A DNA stretch of 64,000 nucleotides from Whalleya microplaca (taxonomy: Eukaryota > Ascomycota > Sordariomycetes > Xylariales > Xylariaceae), in contig MU385763.1 of the NCBI GenBank assembly GCA_022497155.1, forward strand, positions 186,001 through 250,000, in the 5' to 3' direction. Made by a program: the position numbers and the translations under genes. How positions within the stretch are numbered: position 1 is the first letter of the stretch; each line of letters starts with the position of its first letter. Below, in pieces: positions 27,401 through 36,884 of this stretch. Under the pieces are notes generated by a model. The model had not been told where the DNA came from and did no database searches. It was given only the letters and a program-made list of their open reading frames with translations.

Positions 27401-28306
27401 GCTACTAACGTTAAAAAAAAAGCAGCTTTTATTTTTTTTTAATTATTATATTAGTAAGAACTTATATTACTTTTTTATTTAATTCTATAAATACTTGTAG
27501 TAAAAAAAAAGTTCGGGCTGTTTTTAATTAATTACGCTAGATTTAGGTTTAATAAAATAGTATAGCTTCTATTTATATTAGATTTATTTAAATAATATAA
27601 TAATAAAATAGGTTTAGTTACAGCTTTTAGGTAGCTTACTTGATTTTTCGCTTTTTTCGCTTCCCTATTACATTTTTTCGCCTTTATAAAAACTTTTATT
27701 TTATTAATAAAAAATAAGAAATAAAAAGCTAGATTACGAAAATAAAGCGAACAGTAACTTATAGAGTTATTAATTAACCCGATAGCTTTAATAAACTAAA
27801 ATAAGAACTTAAACCTAAGCTTATTTTTACCTTTAGTTTATTTTAAGCGAAAAGGATATCCCGACGCTAGCTTAAACTATATAAAGTTTATATAAGTCTC
27901 TTAAATTTTAATTAATAGCAACTTTTTATAAAAGAACGATAAAAAGCTGCCTATTGAAATAGGAAGGCTTATATTTTATATAAATAAGTAAAAAATAAAT
28001 TTACCGCGTTAAAAAAACAGTTATAGCTTACTTTTCTTATAGGATAAAATAGTTAGGCAGATTACGAAAGATATATAGCTATTATTAATCGATAGAGAAT
28101 TTTTTTTTTTGCTAAATTTAATCGATTAAAACGTATAAAATAACGTAGGTTTATTAGAGAGCATATAAAATTAAATAAAAAGGGAAGGGCAGTTAAACTT
28201 AAAGCGAAAGCTTTTAAAAAGTAAATAAGGTAAATACTTTTTGCGTTTGTATTAATTAATTAAATTTTTTTATAATAAAGACATTTATAATAAAATTTAG
28301 GAAGGA
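24430..28306 (+). other. Long post-pol region of element B with a possible third ORF
   Basis: About 3.9 kb separate the integrase tail from the 3' LTR. Between about 25,000 and 26,400 one plus-strand reading keeps a protein-like composition, with nearly all interruptions TAA/TAG as expected from RIP of Trp, Gln and Arg codons. Recognisable stretches include FDYLGTADLERERSLTLRYK (about 25,670-25,730) and YRYAFYFKYLLNFNKLL (about 25,935-25,985). I do not recognise the family. From 26,900 to 28,300 nothing could be assigned. It may be an additional retrotransposon ORF or another element swallowed by B. Confidence 0.4.
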
Positions 28307-28531
28307 TGTTATAAGGCTAATATGCCGTGGCATATATATATCGCTTGTTTTTTTTTTACTCTTAAATAAAATATATATAGTATAAATAGCCTTGTCGCTA
28401 ATAATAAACATATCTTTCCTTTCGATCAATCGCTGTTATAAGTGACTTTTTTGTTTTATCGCCTTGATTACTTCCGATCAGCTAAGCTATGAAGTGGTAC
28501 CTCCTTTACCCTGATACCCTGTCCTAAGATA
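28307..28531 (+). repeat. 3' LTR of element B
   Basis: Starts TGTTATAAGGCTA directly after a purine tract and ends TGTCCTAAGATA. It is less RIPped than the 5' LTR: TACCCTGATACCCTGTCC is intact here and T-converted at the other end. Confidence 0.85.
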
Positions 28532-29442
28532 ATAATACGAGTAGTATTATTTTAAAATATTATATAGTTTAGTGATAGTTGGGAAAAAAAGTTCGATTTT
28601 TTATAAAACTATTAGAAAATTAAAAAATAAAGGCAAGAATTTAAAAACTAGAAATAATAGTATAAATTAAAAATATATAAATGGCGGAAATAAAGCGTTA
28701 TATATAAGACTATAATAATTTAAAGAGTAAGATCGCGAACCTAAAAAAAGTAGCGTAAGTGCCGTTAGTAAGATTATTTTAAACGTTAGCTAAGCTAGTA
28801 TTATTTACGCAACTAGTATTATTTATATAGCTAGTACTATTTACGCTAGTTAAAGCTGTATTAAAAACGCTAAAAGTATTAAAAGCAATTTCTTTAATGC
28901 TAATAGAGGATTTTTTAGACAAAAATAACGAAAGAATTCTAGCTATAATACCGAACTAAAAACTACCGCTATAAGTAGATAAAAATAACGAAAGTCCCGT
29001 TATTACGTCAAGTAAAAAATTATAGCATTAGCTAGAGACGCTGTTAAAAAAGCAAAAGCTTTTTACGGAATAAAGATCTGTGGTTTCGGTTTTTTTTTTC
29101 TTTTTTTTTTCGGTTATCGGGATCGGCTTTTTATTATTATTATCGGAATTAACGTTATAGCTTTCTCTTTTTATTTTAGTAGAAAATTATTATTAAATAT
29201 AATTAAAAAGGAGATTTATTAAATATAATTATTATATTATTATTAGCTAAATAAGCTATTTAAACTTTTCATATAAAAAACTATAAATAATTAAACGATA
29301 ATATCTAAGCTTTTTTTAGGGAAGGCAGTTATTAGGAACGCCCCAAGAGCGTTTTAAAAGCTAGGACGGATTGTCCGTCCTTAAATAGCTGTCCTCCAGG
29401 ATTAGTAGTCTTAAAGAGATTATTAATAATATATATTTTAAA
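28532..29442. other. AT-rich remnant, no recognisable domain
   Basis: RIPped sequence beyond element B, presumably the other half of what B inserted into. About 28,780-28,860 has degenerate repeats of the form CTAGTATTATTTA. A homopolymer-rich stretch is near 29,090. 29,330-29,400 is a small GC-rich patch with a perfect 8-bp hairpin (AGGACGGA, loop TTG, TCCGTCCT; 29,363-29,381). No domain was recognised. Confidence 0.4.
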
Positions 29443-29676
29443 TGTTACCCCAAGGTTTACCGTTATATATTATAATAATATTTATGGCAAAAATATAAAG
29501 TAAATATAAGGGAAAAGTCAGCTAAATATAAGTATATAATTTATTATAAAATGCCTTATAAAATGCCCTGTGAATATTTTATAAAGTGCTTTATAAATAC
29601 CTTGTGACGTGGCTTTTAGGGGCTTTTAGTGGCTTTTAAGTTGCTATTAATACTCGTAATCCCTTACCCCGTAACA
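29443..29676 (-). repeat. Solo LTR-like fragment related to the A family
   Basis: Bounded by TGTTACCCC on the left and CCCCGTAACA on the right. About 185 bp at its right (29,490-29,676) match the corresponding part of the A1/A2 LTRs almost base for base, allowing transitions (GGCTTTTAGTGGCTTTTAAG, then ATTAATACTCGTAATCCC). The left about 50 bp differ from A. No clear target duplication flanks it, so the left boundary is tentative; it may be an LTR of a sister subfamily. Confidence 0.6.
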
Positions 29677-29967
29677 ATATATAAAATTATTTTATATTTT
29701 TATTAAATATATATAAAAATATATTTAAAATATTTATTATTATTATTTTAATTTTATTTTCGATTTAATATATATTATTTAATGTAATATTTCTTATATA
29801 TTAAAATTTATTATTTTTAAATATATTTAAACTATATATATAATTTTTTTAAATTTCTAACCTTACTTTTAAATTACTATTTTACCATTAAAATATCCAT
29901 ATTTAAAGTATTAGATTTATATCTATTAAAGTGAAGTTATAATAGCTTGTGAAAAACAGTAAGTTTT
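29677..29967. other. AT-rich tail of the transposon block
   Basis: RIPped sequence with no recognisable feature. The AT-rich composition ends at about 29,940. Confidence 0.4.
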
Positions 29968-30131
29968 TGTTAGGCCTGCAGCCATACGCGGCCATGCACA
30001 CTCTCTGTGGCGCAGCCACAGGTGTGGCTAAGGAGGTGGCACAGCCACCTCTCTCCTTATATAGCTATAGCTTCACTTACACACACATAGCTTATTAGAG
30101 GATCATCAATCATACACATTCAGACCTCACA
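29968..30131 (+). repeat. 164-bp solo LTR, unmutated, at the edge of the gene island
   Basis: Begins TGTTAGGCCTGCAG, ends CAGACCTCACA and is flanked by a perfect 5-bp duplication GTTTT (29,963-29,967 and 30,132-30,136). Inside are two neighbouring hairpins of the same design (30,006-30,020, TGTGGC/GCCACA; 30,034-30,050, AGGTGGC/GCCACCT) and a TATA-like CTTATATAGCTATA at about 30,056. The layout (TG...CA, promoter-like TATA, duplication) is that of a solo LTR, plausibly of the Copia type. It is not RIPped. Confidence 0.8.
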
Positions 30132-30527
30132 GTTTTGTATAGAAATGGCTGATTTTTGCGGTCCCGGCACTAGGGATGGCCCGTGACCTCGGGACCCATG
30201 GTAATTTTCAGCTGACCCGCTCATAGGTTGCTTACTTGCGTAGGTCTTTCACTAACGGCAATAAATACGTCGCATAACAGCATAATCAGCCAGCAATACT
30301 TCCATATCCATTGTGGAGTACTCCTTTGGTGGGGCAGAACTGTAACCAACTTTACCTAGGTACTGTTTCGGTACAGAGATCATTTTACGGGTCTTGGCCT
30401 TCACGAGGTCAACTCGAATTGCCGATATTGCCCTGTTACCCTGTATGAAGCCGTCATATTTGAGGCTTTCTAGAGACTATTCCCAAGTCCTTGCCTATAT
30501 TAATCTACGGCAGGCCAAACAGGGGCT

Positions 30528-31214
30528 ATGACTAGGGGCACGTTAGGAGCTGCTGGAATACGGAGTGCCTCGGATGTTTCGCGAGACGCAGGGATTCTCT
30601 ACGACTATCATCAATTGCGTATGCCTCTAGCCCGAAAAGTAGACGCTATCTTCTGCCTTTGCAGTCTCGACAAACGTGTAGCAGAACGGGCTGCTCGATT
30701 ATTTCTCGATGGCTATGGCAACTACCTAATATTCTCTGGAGGGGCCGGAAAACTCACCCAGGACCGGTTTAATAAACCAGAGGCTCAAGTGTTTGCAGAC
30801 ATAGCCCTGGGGATGGGAGTTCCACAGAACAAGCTCCTGACCGAGCCCCTGTCAACTAATACCGGTGAAAATGTCCGTTTTACGTATACAATGCTTCAAG
30901 ATAGCGACCTTCAACTAAGCTCCTTCATTCTGGTACAAAAGCCATACATGGAAAGACGCACGTATGCCACTTTCAAGAAACAATGGCCAGACCCAAACAC
31001 AGAAATCATGGTCACTTCACCACAGCTCAAATGGAATGAGTATCCGAACAGTGATAACCCTGAAGAATTAGTCATCAACATTGCCGTGGGCGATTTGATA
31101 CGCATTCGAGACTATCCCTCGAAAGGGTTTCAAATCCACCAAGATATACCCCACGACGTCTGGCAAGCAGCACAGCGCCTCATTCAAGCTGGCTACGACA
31201 AGCACCTCCCTTAA
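30528..31214 (+). CDS. YdcF-like DUF218 domain protein
   Basis: 228-residue single-exon gene. The whole protein is a DUF218/YdcF fold domain. Visible are the first strand (DAIFCLCSLDKRV, residues 39-51), a glycine turn (FSGGAGKLT, 69-77), EAQVFADIA (85-93), the family's key TNTGENVRFTY box (111-120) and ILVQKPYMERRTYATF (134-149), which corresponds to the VVQ-P-MQRRTMATF segment of bacterial YdcF. The end (GDLIRIRDYPSKGFQIH.D.P..VW) also matches bacterial YdcF rather than the shorter SanA/ElyC branch. No signal peptide or membrane segment is seen, so a soluble protein is likely. Family members are poorly characterised; E. coli YdcF is reported to bind S-adenosylmethionine. The first ATG was used; residue 32 is an alternative that would still keep the core. 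The gene sits 0.4 kb from the transposon block. Confidence 0.85.
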   Translation: MTRGTLGAAGIRSASDVSRDAGILYDYHQLRMPLARKVDAIFCLCSLDKRVAERAARLFLDGYGNYLIFSGGAGKLTQDRFNKPEAQVFADIALGMGVPQNKLLTEPLSTNTGENVRFTYTMLQDSDLQLSSFILVQKPYMERRTYATFKKQWPDPNTEIMVTSPQLKWNEYPNSDNPEELVINIAVGDLIRIRDYPSKGFQIHQDIPHDVWQAAQRLIQAGYDKHLP

Positions 31215-32248
31215 TTTGATTTAGCGTACTATATTTTGAACCGCTCTAGCAGGAGTGGTGGTACACATGACATATGTTACCAATGTGTCCTATTGCCGAA
31301 TAATGTCCATCGTCGCATCAATCACCCGCTCAAAGAAAGGCTTATTCCTTGTTACATCGATGTCCCGTATTTAAATGGGAGATTATGTCTATTATTCGTC
31401 TTTTTCATTTAGTATTCCTAGCTTCTATCTTACAAAGCGAGTCCTAGGTTTTTTCTGGGCTATAGCAAATTTAGTAGCCAGAATGTACTGGTTTCAGTGT
31501 GGCTTTGAGGCTATGCTGCTGCGCTTCTATATGACTATCTGGTAGCGATAATGAGTCGTTATGAATACTAACGCTCCGCATATAGTGGTATACTACAGTC
31601 TTATTGCACTAAACCGGCCCAACCAGTTTGACAGCATCCGCGGGTTACGTCGATGACCCCCTTGGCATTCAACTTCGTGGTTACATATTGCAATTTATCT
31701 ACATTTGTATGCTTTAGAAAAGAAGTTAATCTCAAAATAGTGCACTGGTTGTTGTAAAGTTGAAAATCGAAAGAAGTGTTTGCTCGCTTGATCAATGAGG
31801 GCATACAACTCGTATATAATAAGACTAAGACAAAGCACACGTCACATGGTGACTCAGGCTGCGTGTGACAGAGAAGTGACTAATAGGCCTATATTCCTTC
31901 AGAACGAAGCTGCATGCTGTATATTTATGTGCGATGTTGCTACCGTTTGTGTTAGAGACGAGGTGAGGTGGGTTCGTGCTGCTATCAGATATATGAAGTG
32001 TAAGGGGTGCTTAGTCAACAATCTTCCAATGACAAACGGATTCAACGTTCACTCACGTCAGCAGTCCAGCTGCTTTTACATGTAGAGATTAACCTAAATA
32101 CTATATATTCAATACATAATATTAGAAAGGCGCTATGCAAGGATCCTGCCCCAAGACTTCCATAAATCTGCGACTGATTTGTATCCTCTGCCACATCTCA
32201 ACCTTTGAGTGTGATGTGGCGTAATAGTCATCGCAAGTTCACCTCTGC
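31215..32248. other. Intergenic, between convergent YdcF-like and SRR1-like genes
   Basis: About 1 kb of ordinary composition. Short ORFs on both strands lack family resemblance and splice-compatible partners. It presumably contains the two 3' untranslated regions. Confidence 0.5.
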
Positions 32249-33851
32249 TTAAGAATCAACTCTGACTAATATCATGCCTCGCCACCGAATACTTGGATCT
32301 CTCGTTGTGTAGCATTCAGGCCAGGCGAATTGCTTGTAAGACTCCTGCCATAGCAGGGTACGAGGGGTGCTATAATCCCAGCGGAGACCCCTAAACATTA
32401 GTTAGCAGCTTTCACTTAATAATGGCTCGCCATGAATATCTGGCATTGCTTTTGGTGATAGAGAATGGAGAGGTTACTTACCTGAATATTGGTTGCCCGT
32501 CTGGCGTGTAGCCGGCTATTGCATCTCTGTCGTAGTCGATGGTAGAGCCGGGCCCTTGATCATCCTGCAGAATTCATAGTCAGTAGTTTCTTCTTACAGA
32601 GAAGTGGGTAAATTATGTATTGGGAGTCCTAAGACCTCTCTCGGGATCGTTTGATTCCCGAATATACCCTAATAGAGGGCTTTGACTCTTTGAACAGGAC
32701 AAATAAATGGCGCTTGATGCTACTTACCCACTCGGTGATGACCACAGCTGGCCGCGCTATTTCAGCTATGATTTCCCTATTATTCACTACGTCGCGGTAG
32801 TTGAAAACCAGTGTATTATCATCTATCTCGGCAAAACCTAATTCATATTCCAAGAGTCAGCAACTACTCGACAATTGTCGGGTTCTTTCGTGAATGATTG
32901 GAAGAGAGTGAAAGGTACACGACTCGAATATCGTGTTTCAGGGTGAGTTATCGTTGAACGGACGAAAATCGAGAAATAAAATATCCTAGTTACTTACCTC
33001 CTGCTCCGTGGCGGCCGACGATTTGGAATCCCATGTGGGTGAGTACAGTCTGGGAAATTTGGCTATAGATCGGGTCTTGGGCTAATAATTGGATGTCTGG
33101 TGTCCCAAAGCGTTCAGCAAGCACGTCGCGCATTGTCATGGCCGCTGCATGCTGGACCGCTGGGCTGAACTCGGCCAACCCTTCCATATTCCAAACCGGC
33201 ACAGGACATATCGTATCGCGTGGGATATCATACTTTTGTATGTCACCCAGGCCGAGACAGAGAATCTTGTCAATACCTTTGGGAATTGGGAGGTTGCGGA
33301 ATACACACTTGAGCTCCATGCATTTCAGTGATGCCTGCCATTGGTCTCTCATATGTTGAAAGTCGCGTATCGCGCAGTGTGGGTTTAGCTCTCTTCCCAG
33401 ATCAACATCAGCGCACGCCATGTATCTGAACGTGTACGTATTGTATATTTGGCCAGGGTCGAGTCTCTTATTGGTGCTCATGGGATCTATTAGGCGTCTA
33501 TGACCTAAGAACCGTACTATCGGGTTAGTACAACTATCATTACGTTAGCCTGGCTGATGACGAGTTTGCATTGAAAACTAGGGAGTGACTGATAAGAGTA
33601 AGGACTGGGACTTACCGAGGAGCTGTTCGACGCTCTTCTTCAGTGCGGGGGTCCGGTACCCGCACCCTCGGTCCTCCATTGAAAGGTTGAACATCAAGAT
33701 ACTCAGGGTGAATGTCGAGTTGGTTTTCGATGTCTCGTAGTATCTCTCTAGTCCAGAGCAGTCTACCCGTATCATACAGGTCACTAACTTGAGCCACAAG
33801 GGCTACTTCGGCATCGGTTCGGTTGCGAAGGAGCTGCAACATATTCGACAT
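32249..33851 (-). CDS. SRR1-like domain protein (5 exons)
   Basis: Exons on the minus strand: 33,851-33,616; 33,497-32,998; 32,837-32,728; 32,564-32,482; 32,390-32,249, giving 356 residues with all phases closing. Donors are GTAAGT; branch sites TACTAAC, CTGAC, ACTGAC and GCTAAC precede the acceptors. The SRR1 domain spans roughly residues 150-285: KILCLGLGD (157-164), a QHAAAM helix (194-199), LLAQDPIYS (216-224), a GFQIVG strand, then DDNTLVF and ITEWV. SRR1 was named for an Arabidopsis circadian/phytochrome protein; yeast and animal relatives are linked to heme and transcription, and fungal roles are mostly unknown. The N-terminal 80 residues carry an R..DAE.ALVAQVSDLYDTG helix and are probably family-specific. 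The first intron needs an acceptor that passes over two earlier AGs, since both earlier ones give immediate stops. Confidence 0.8.
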
Positions 33852-36800
33852 GTTGATGTATATATGGGTAACGAATTTATTTGAATATAATCTCTCTGGA
33901 ATAGATTGTTCGATTGATAAATCAAGATATTTTTAAGCAACCATTGATGATTTTTATAGTTACTACACACAAGGGGTATTGTTCCATCTTAGTCGGTGTG
34001 ATTATTCTGTAATCTGCAAAGACGTCAAACGTATTGTTCTCCTATCTTTGTGCATTTCGGACGAGTTGAACAATTAATGTATTAGCACAATAGGGAATTG
34101 ATTATTTTCTTGGTCATCGTGAGGGAATACCTTTGGCACTACAGAAAGATAAAGAAAAAAGCTTTCGAAAGGGGCAAGAAAGAAGAGAAAGGATGGGATT
34201 GAAAGACAATCATGAGTTAGCATGTAGTCGCGCTTATTATGGCCACAATGGAGGCCTTCGATGTTCACTAAAATCCAAGTGTGGACCTGCGCCTAGTGAT
34301 AAATGTAAATATGAATGGCTTAATTATTTAGAACTACGATTTTAAACGCTGTATCTCTTGATCCTCATGTCATGCAAGCTAGTACGTCTATAAACACTTG
34401 TTGAGGTTTGTTTGCTAATGAAGTATACAAAGATATGTTCTCACCATTCATTTCTTCAACGATTAACCCTGACAGCGCTGTCAATGTAAGGTGGCTGGTC
34501 TTACCCATACCGTTTGTCTACCACATAGACTTTGTATCTTAGTTCTGATACCTAGGTATATAATATAATTTATGCGTGTTCTGGTTTTTCCAACAGATAT
34601 CCCCAATTGCTGAAGTCCCCATAGTCAAATTCAGCCAAATATTCACTTGTCAAAACCCTTAGCCTGTTGCTAATACTATTATGGAAGTGTAAATGATTAT
34701 GATTCTGCATTAATAGCAACAAGAGAAAGGTGGGTTTCGGAAGGGCAGCAAATCATAATATCACCTGAACGTACGGAGTACAAGTTAATCGGTTAGATAG
34801 GTACGCCCATTTTTATTACCTCAAAATGTATTATCTCTGACATCCAGCCCAATGAGAACCTTTAATGTCATGAGAGATCTGGACATGTCGAAATTGCTTC
34901 TTTCGCCCAAACCTAGACCCACCTTTGCCTCCAGTCTGTGATTTACAGTACGAGATGTTCGTATTTGGGAACCCTAGCCCTATAAGCAAGCCGACATCGG
35001 CGAACTGACCTGTAGTTTTGACACAACGACTGTGAGTGCATTTTACTTAGTTCATAGTGACTATCGTGGGTTTACTAGGAGAAAAGTCGATGCCAAACCT
35101 ATGTACATCATCTGGGGGAATTATTCAAGAGCCAAGGCAACACAATTTTAGATGGATAGCATACACCCCTGAAGCCGTTGATATAAAAAGCTTGAGAAAT
35201 ATGGAAAATTTCACCTTGTTCCAGGTCCCAAGCTGCTCATATGTAATTGAGAGTCGCTGCGGTATCGTAACCCTTGGTTAATTCCAATGCCACTGCTGTA
35301 TTCTAGAACGATCCGACGAGATCTATGGAGACGCAGACAGGCAGATAGGTTACGCATTGACCTGTTGCATGAAGTTTGACCCCGGAAGCGGCTGGTAACC
35401 CGATCTTCCATACGTCCAGGGACAAGGATAAGACTCAATAGTAGATTCGTCATATCTCTAAGCATCGTGACCATTATACCGCGATCGGTATCTCTTGACT
35501 TTAAGCTTAATAAACATTGCGTTATTATCCAAGGTAGATTAAATAAATAGAGCTCGATACTATAATTAAGTAAACAGTTTCGATTTAGATATTCGGAGAC
35601 GAATTTGTTTGCTATTAGAGGTCATTGTTCTAATTCTTTCTGGGTAGCTTAGACGACCTAGAAAGATGGCTAGAAACGTAAAGCTATATTGCTGTGCAAA
35701 CCCGATCCCAAATATCTCTAAGAGTAACAGCTTATGCTCTTCATTTTTCTGTTCTTTTCTAAGAACATTCTCAGTAAGCACATCTAGAGCTTCTTTTATG
35801 ATAAAAGCAAACGACCAACATCATCAAATGGAGAATACTTGCAACGATTCAGGGGTGAAACCCTACCACGTATCAAGCTTGTCGATGGAAGTTCAAATGC
35901 GCAAGATGATGCGGCTCATGAGCCGACCATCAACCGAGAAATGAGGCTACACTTCACCTCCCTACTTAAAATAGCACTAGTATCGCAGCTGAAAAGATGG
36001 AAGAGATGAGTGTTAATCCACTCTCTAATACAGGGTCAGACACATACATACATATACTACACAGTACGCAGTACTGCTAGTTCGCATAGAAACCCACCAG
36101 CCGGATTGGCGGCATGACGGCCGCCACCACTCAAATCTGAGACTGAGAGCCCCTAACGGTTATTCACGCCGAAGGTAGAAATGGCACCGTAGATCAATCT
36201 GATGAGGCGATCCACTGAGGAATCCACTGGAAACCCGTTATATCGTTAAGGTGAACGGCGAAAATAATCAATCTGTTAAGTGGGGGAAGTTCGTGCGGAA
36301 ATTGCAAATGGTTAGAAGCTACTTGGACCTAATAAGAAGAGAATGTTATTTCAATAGTAGCCTATTTCAATATAGAAACGCTGTACTGAACGCAGTTAAG
36401 ATCCAGTACTTTGGTGGGCCTTTAAGCGAGCGCCTTGAAACGTCGGCGGTCCGAAAGGCTCACGGAGCTTACTGGCCGGGCAATTGGGTCAAATTCTATC
36501 TCCCCTATGGGATGCCAACCTCCATGGTAGGGTACCTTACGCTAGACAGGGCAAGTATTGGAGCTTCTTTTCAGAGCTTTCTGTGGGGAGTTTCTCCTAG
36601 TGCAGGCATAGTTAGTGAAAAGGATACTCAATAGGGGTGGCTTAACTGTGCGTGTACGCGCAGTATCGTAGGGCTTTGAGTGGGACAGGTTTATGGGGTG
36701 ATGGAGCTGGTTGGAAATGTGATATATTTCTCCAGGTCCAATCCATCGGGGATAACGATCTCTTCTCTTGTCCCATTGCCACGAGTCATTGACACTCATG

Positions 36801-36884
36801 GGTTCCTGGAAAAGTGTTTCTTATTTAGTTTATTTGTGTTCGCTTGGCTATCGTCTTGTTTAATAAGTCAGTTCGATCTTGAAG
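33852..36884. other. 3-kb stretch without a supportable gene
   Basis: Normal composition, not RIPped. The ORFs here (longest 36,251-36,634) do not resemble known families and cannot be joined across splice sites. The region contains the promoter of the SRR1-like gene at its left end, and at its right end that of the rhodopsin-domain gene. A perfect 14-bp palindrome TGACAGCGCTGTCA lies near 34,471. It may hold noncoding RNA genes or an eroded gene. Confidence 0.4.

Larger units (their letters stand above)
15252..28531 (+). mobile_element. Complete Gypsy-type LTR retrotransposon (element B), RIPped, with A2 nested inside
   Basis: LTRs lie at 15,252-15,480 and 28,307-28,531 (229 and 225 bp; the difference is mainly a poly-T run). 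A 4-bp ATAA repeat flanks both ends (15,248-15,251 and 28,532-28,535). After the 5' LTR comes a primer-binding-site-like TTTAGCTCCCCCGG, and GGAAGGA precedes the 3' LTR. Plus-strand domains follow. Protease is at about 20,510-20,780 (VINTG..LSII, a RIPped DTG). RT is at about 21,550-22,330. RNase H is at about 22,480-22,960 (LNYN..KRE.L, KTNAKILIV.LN, R.ITFIKIFNFEIKHI). Integrase with tail is at about 23,330-24,390. Without A2 the element is about 11.5 kb, long for a Gypsy, because 3.9 kb lies between pol and the 3' LTR. It is inactive. Confidence 0.8.

Noticed and set aside
31795..32085. 96-residue plus-strand ORF between the YdcF-like and SRR1-like genes
   Set aside because: No family resemblance, low-quality composition, overlaps the likely 3' untranslated region.
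36251..36634. 127-residue ORF upstream of the rhodopsin-domain gene
   Set aside because: No ATG-supported family resemblance and no splice path into the downstream exons.
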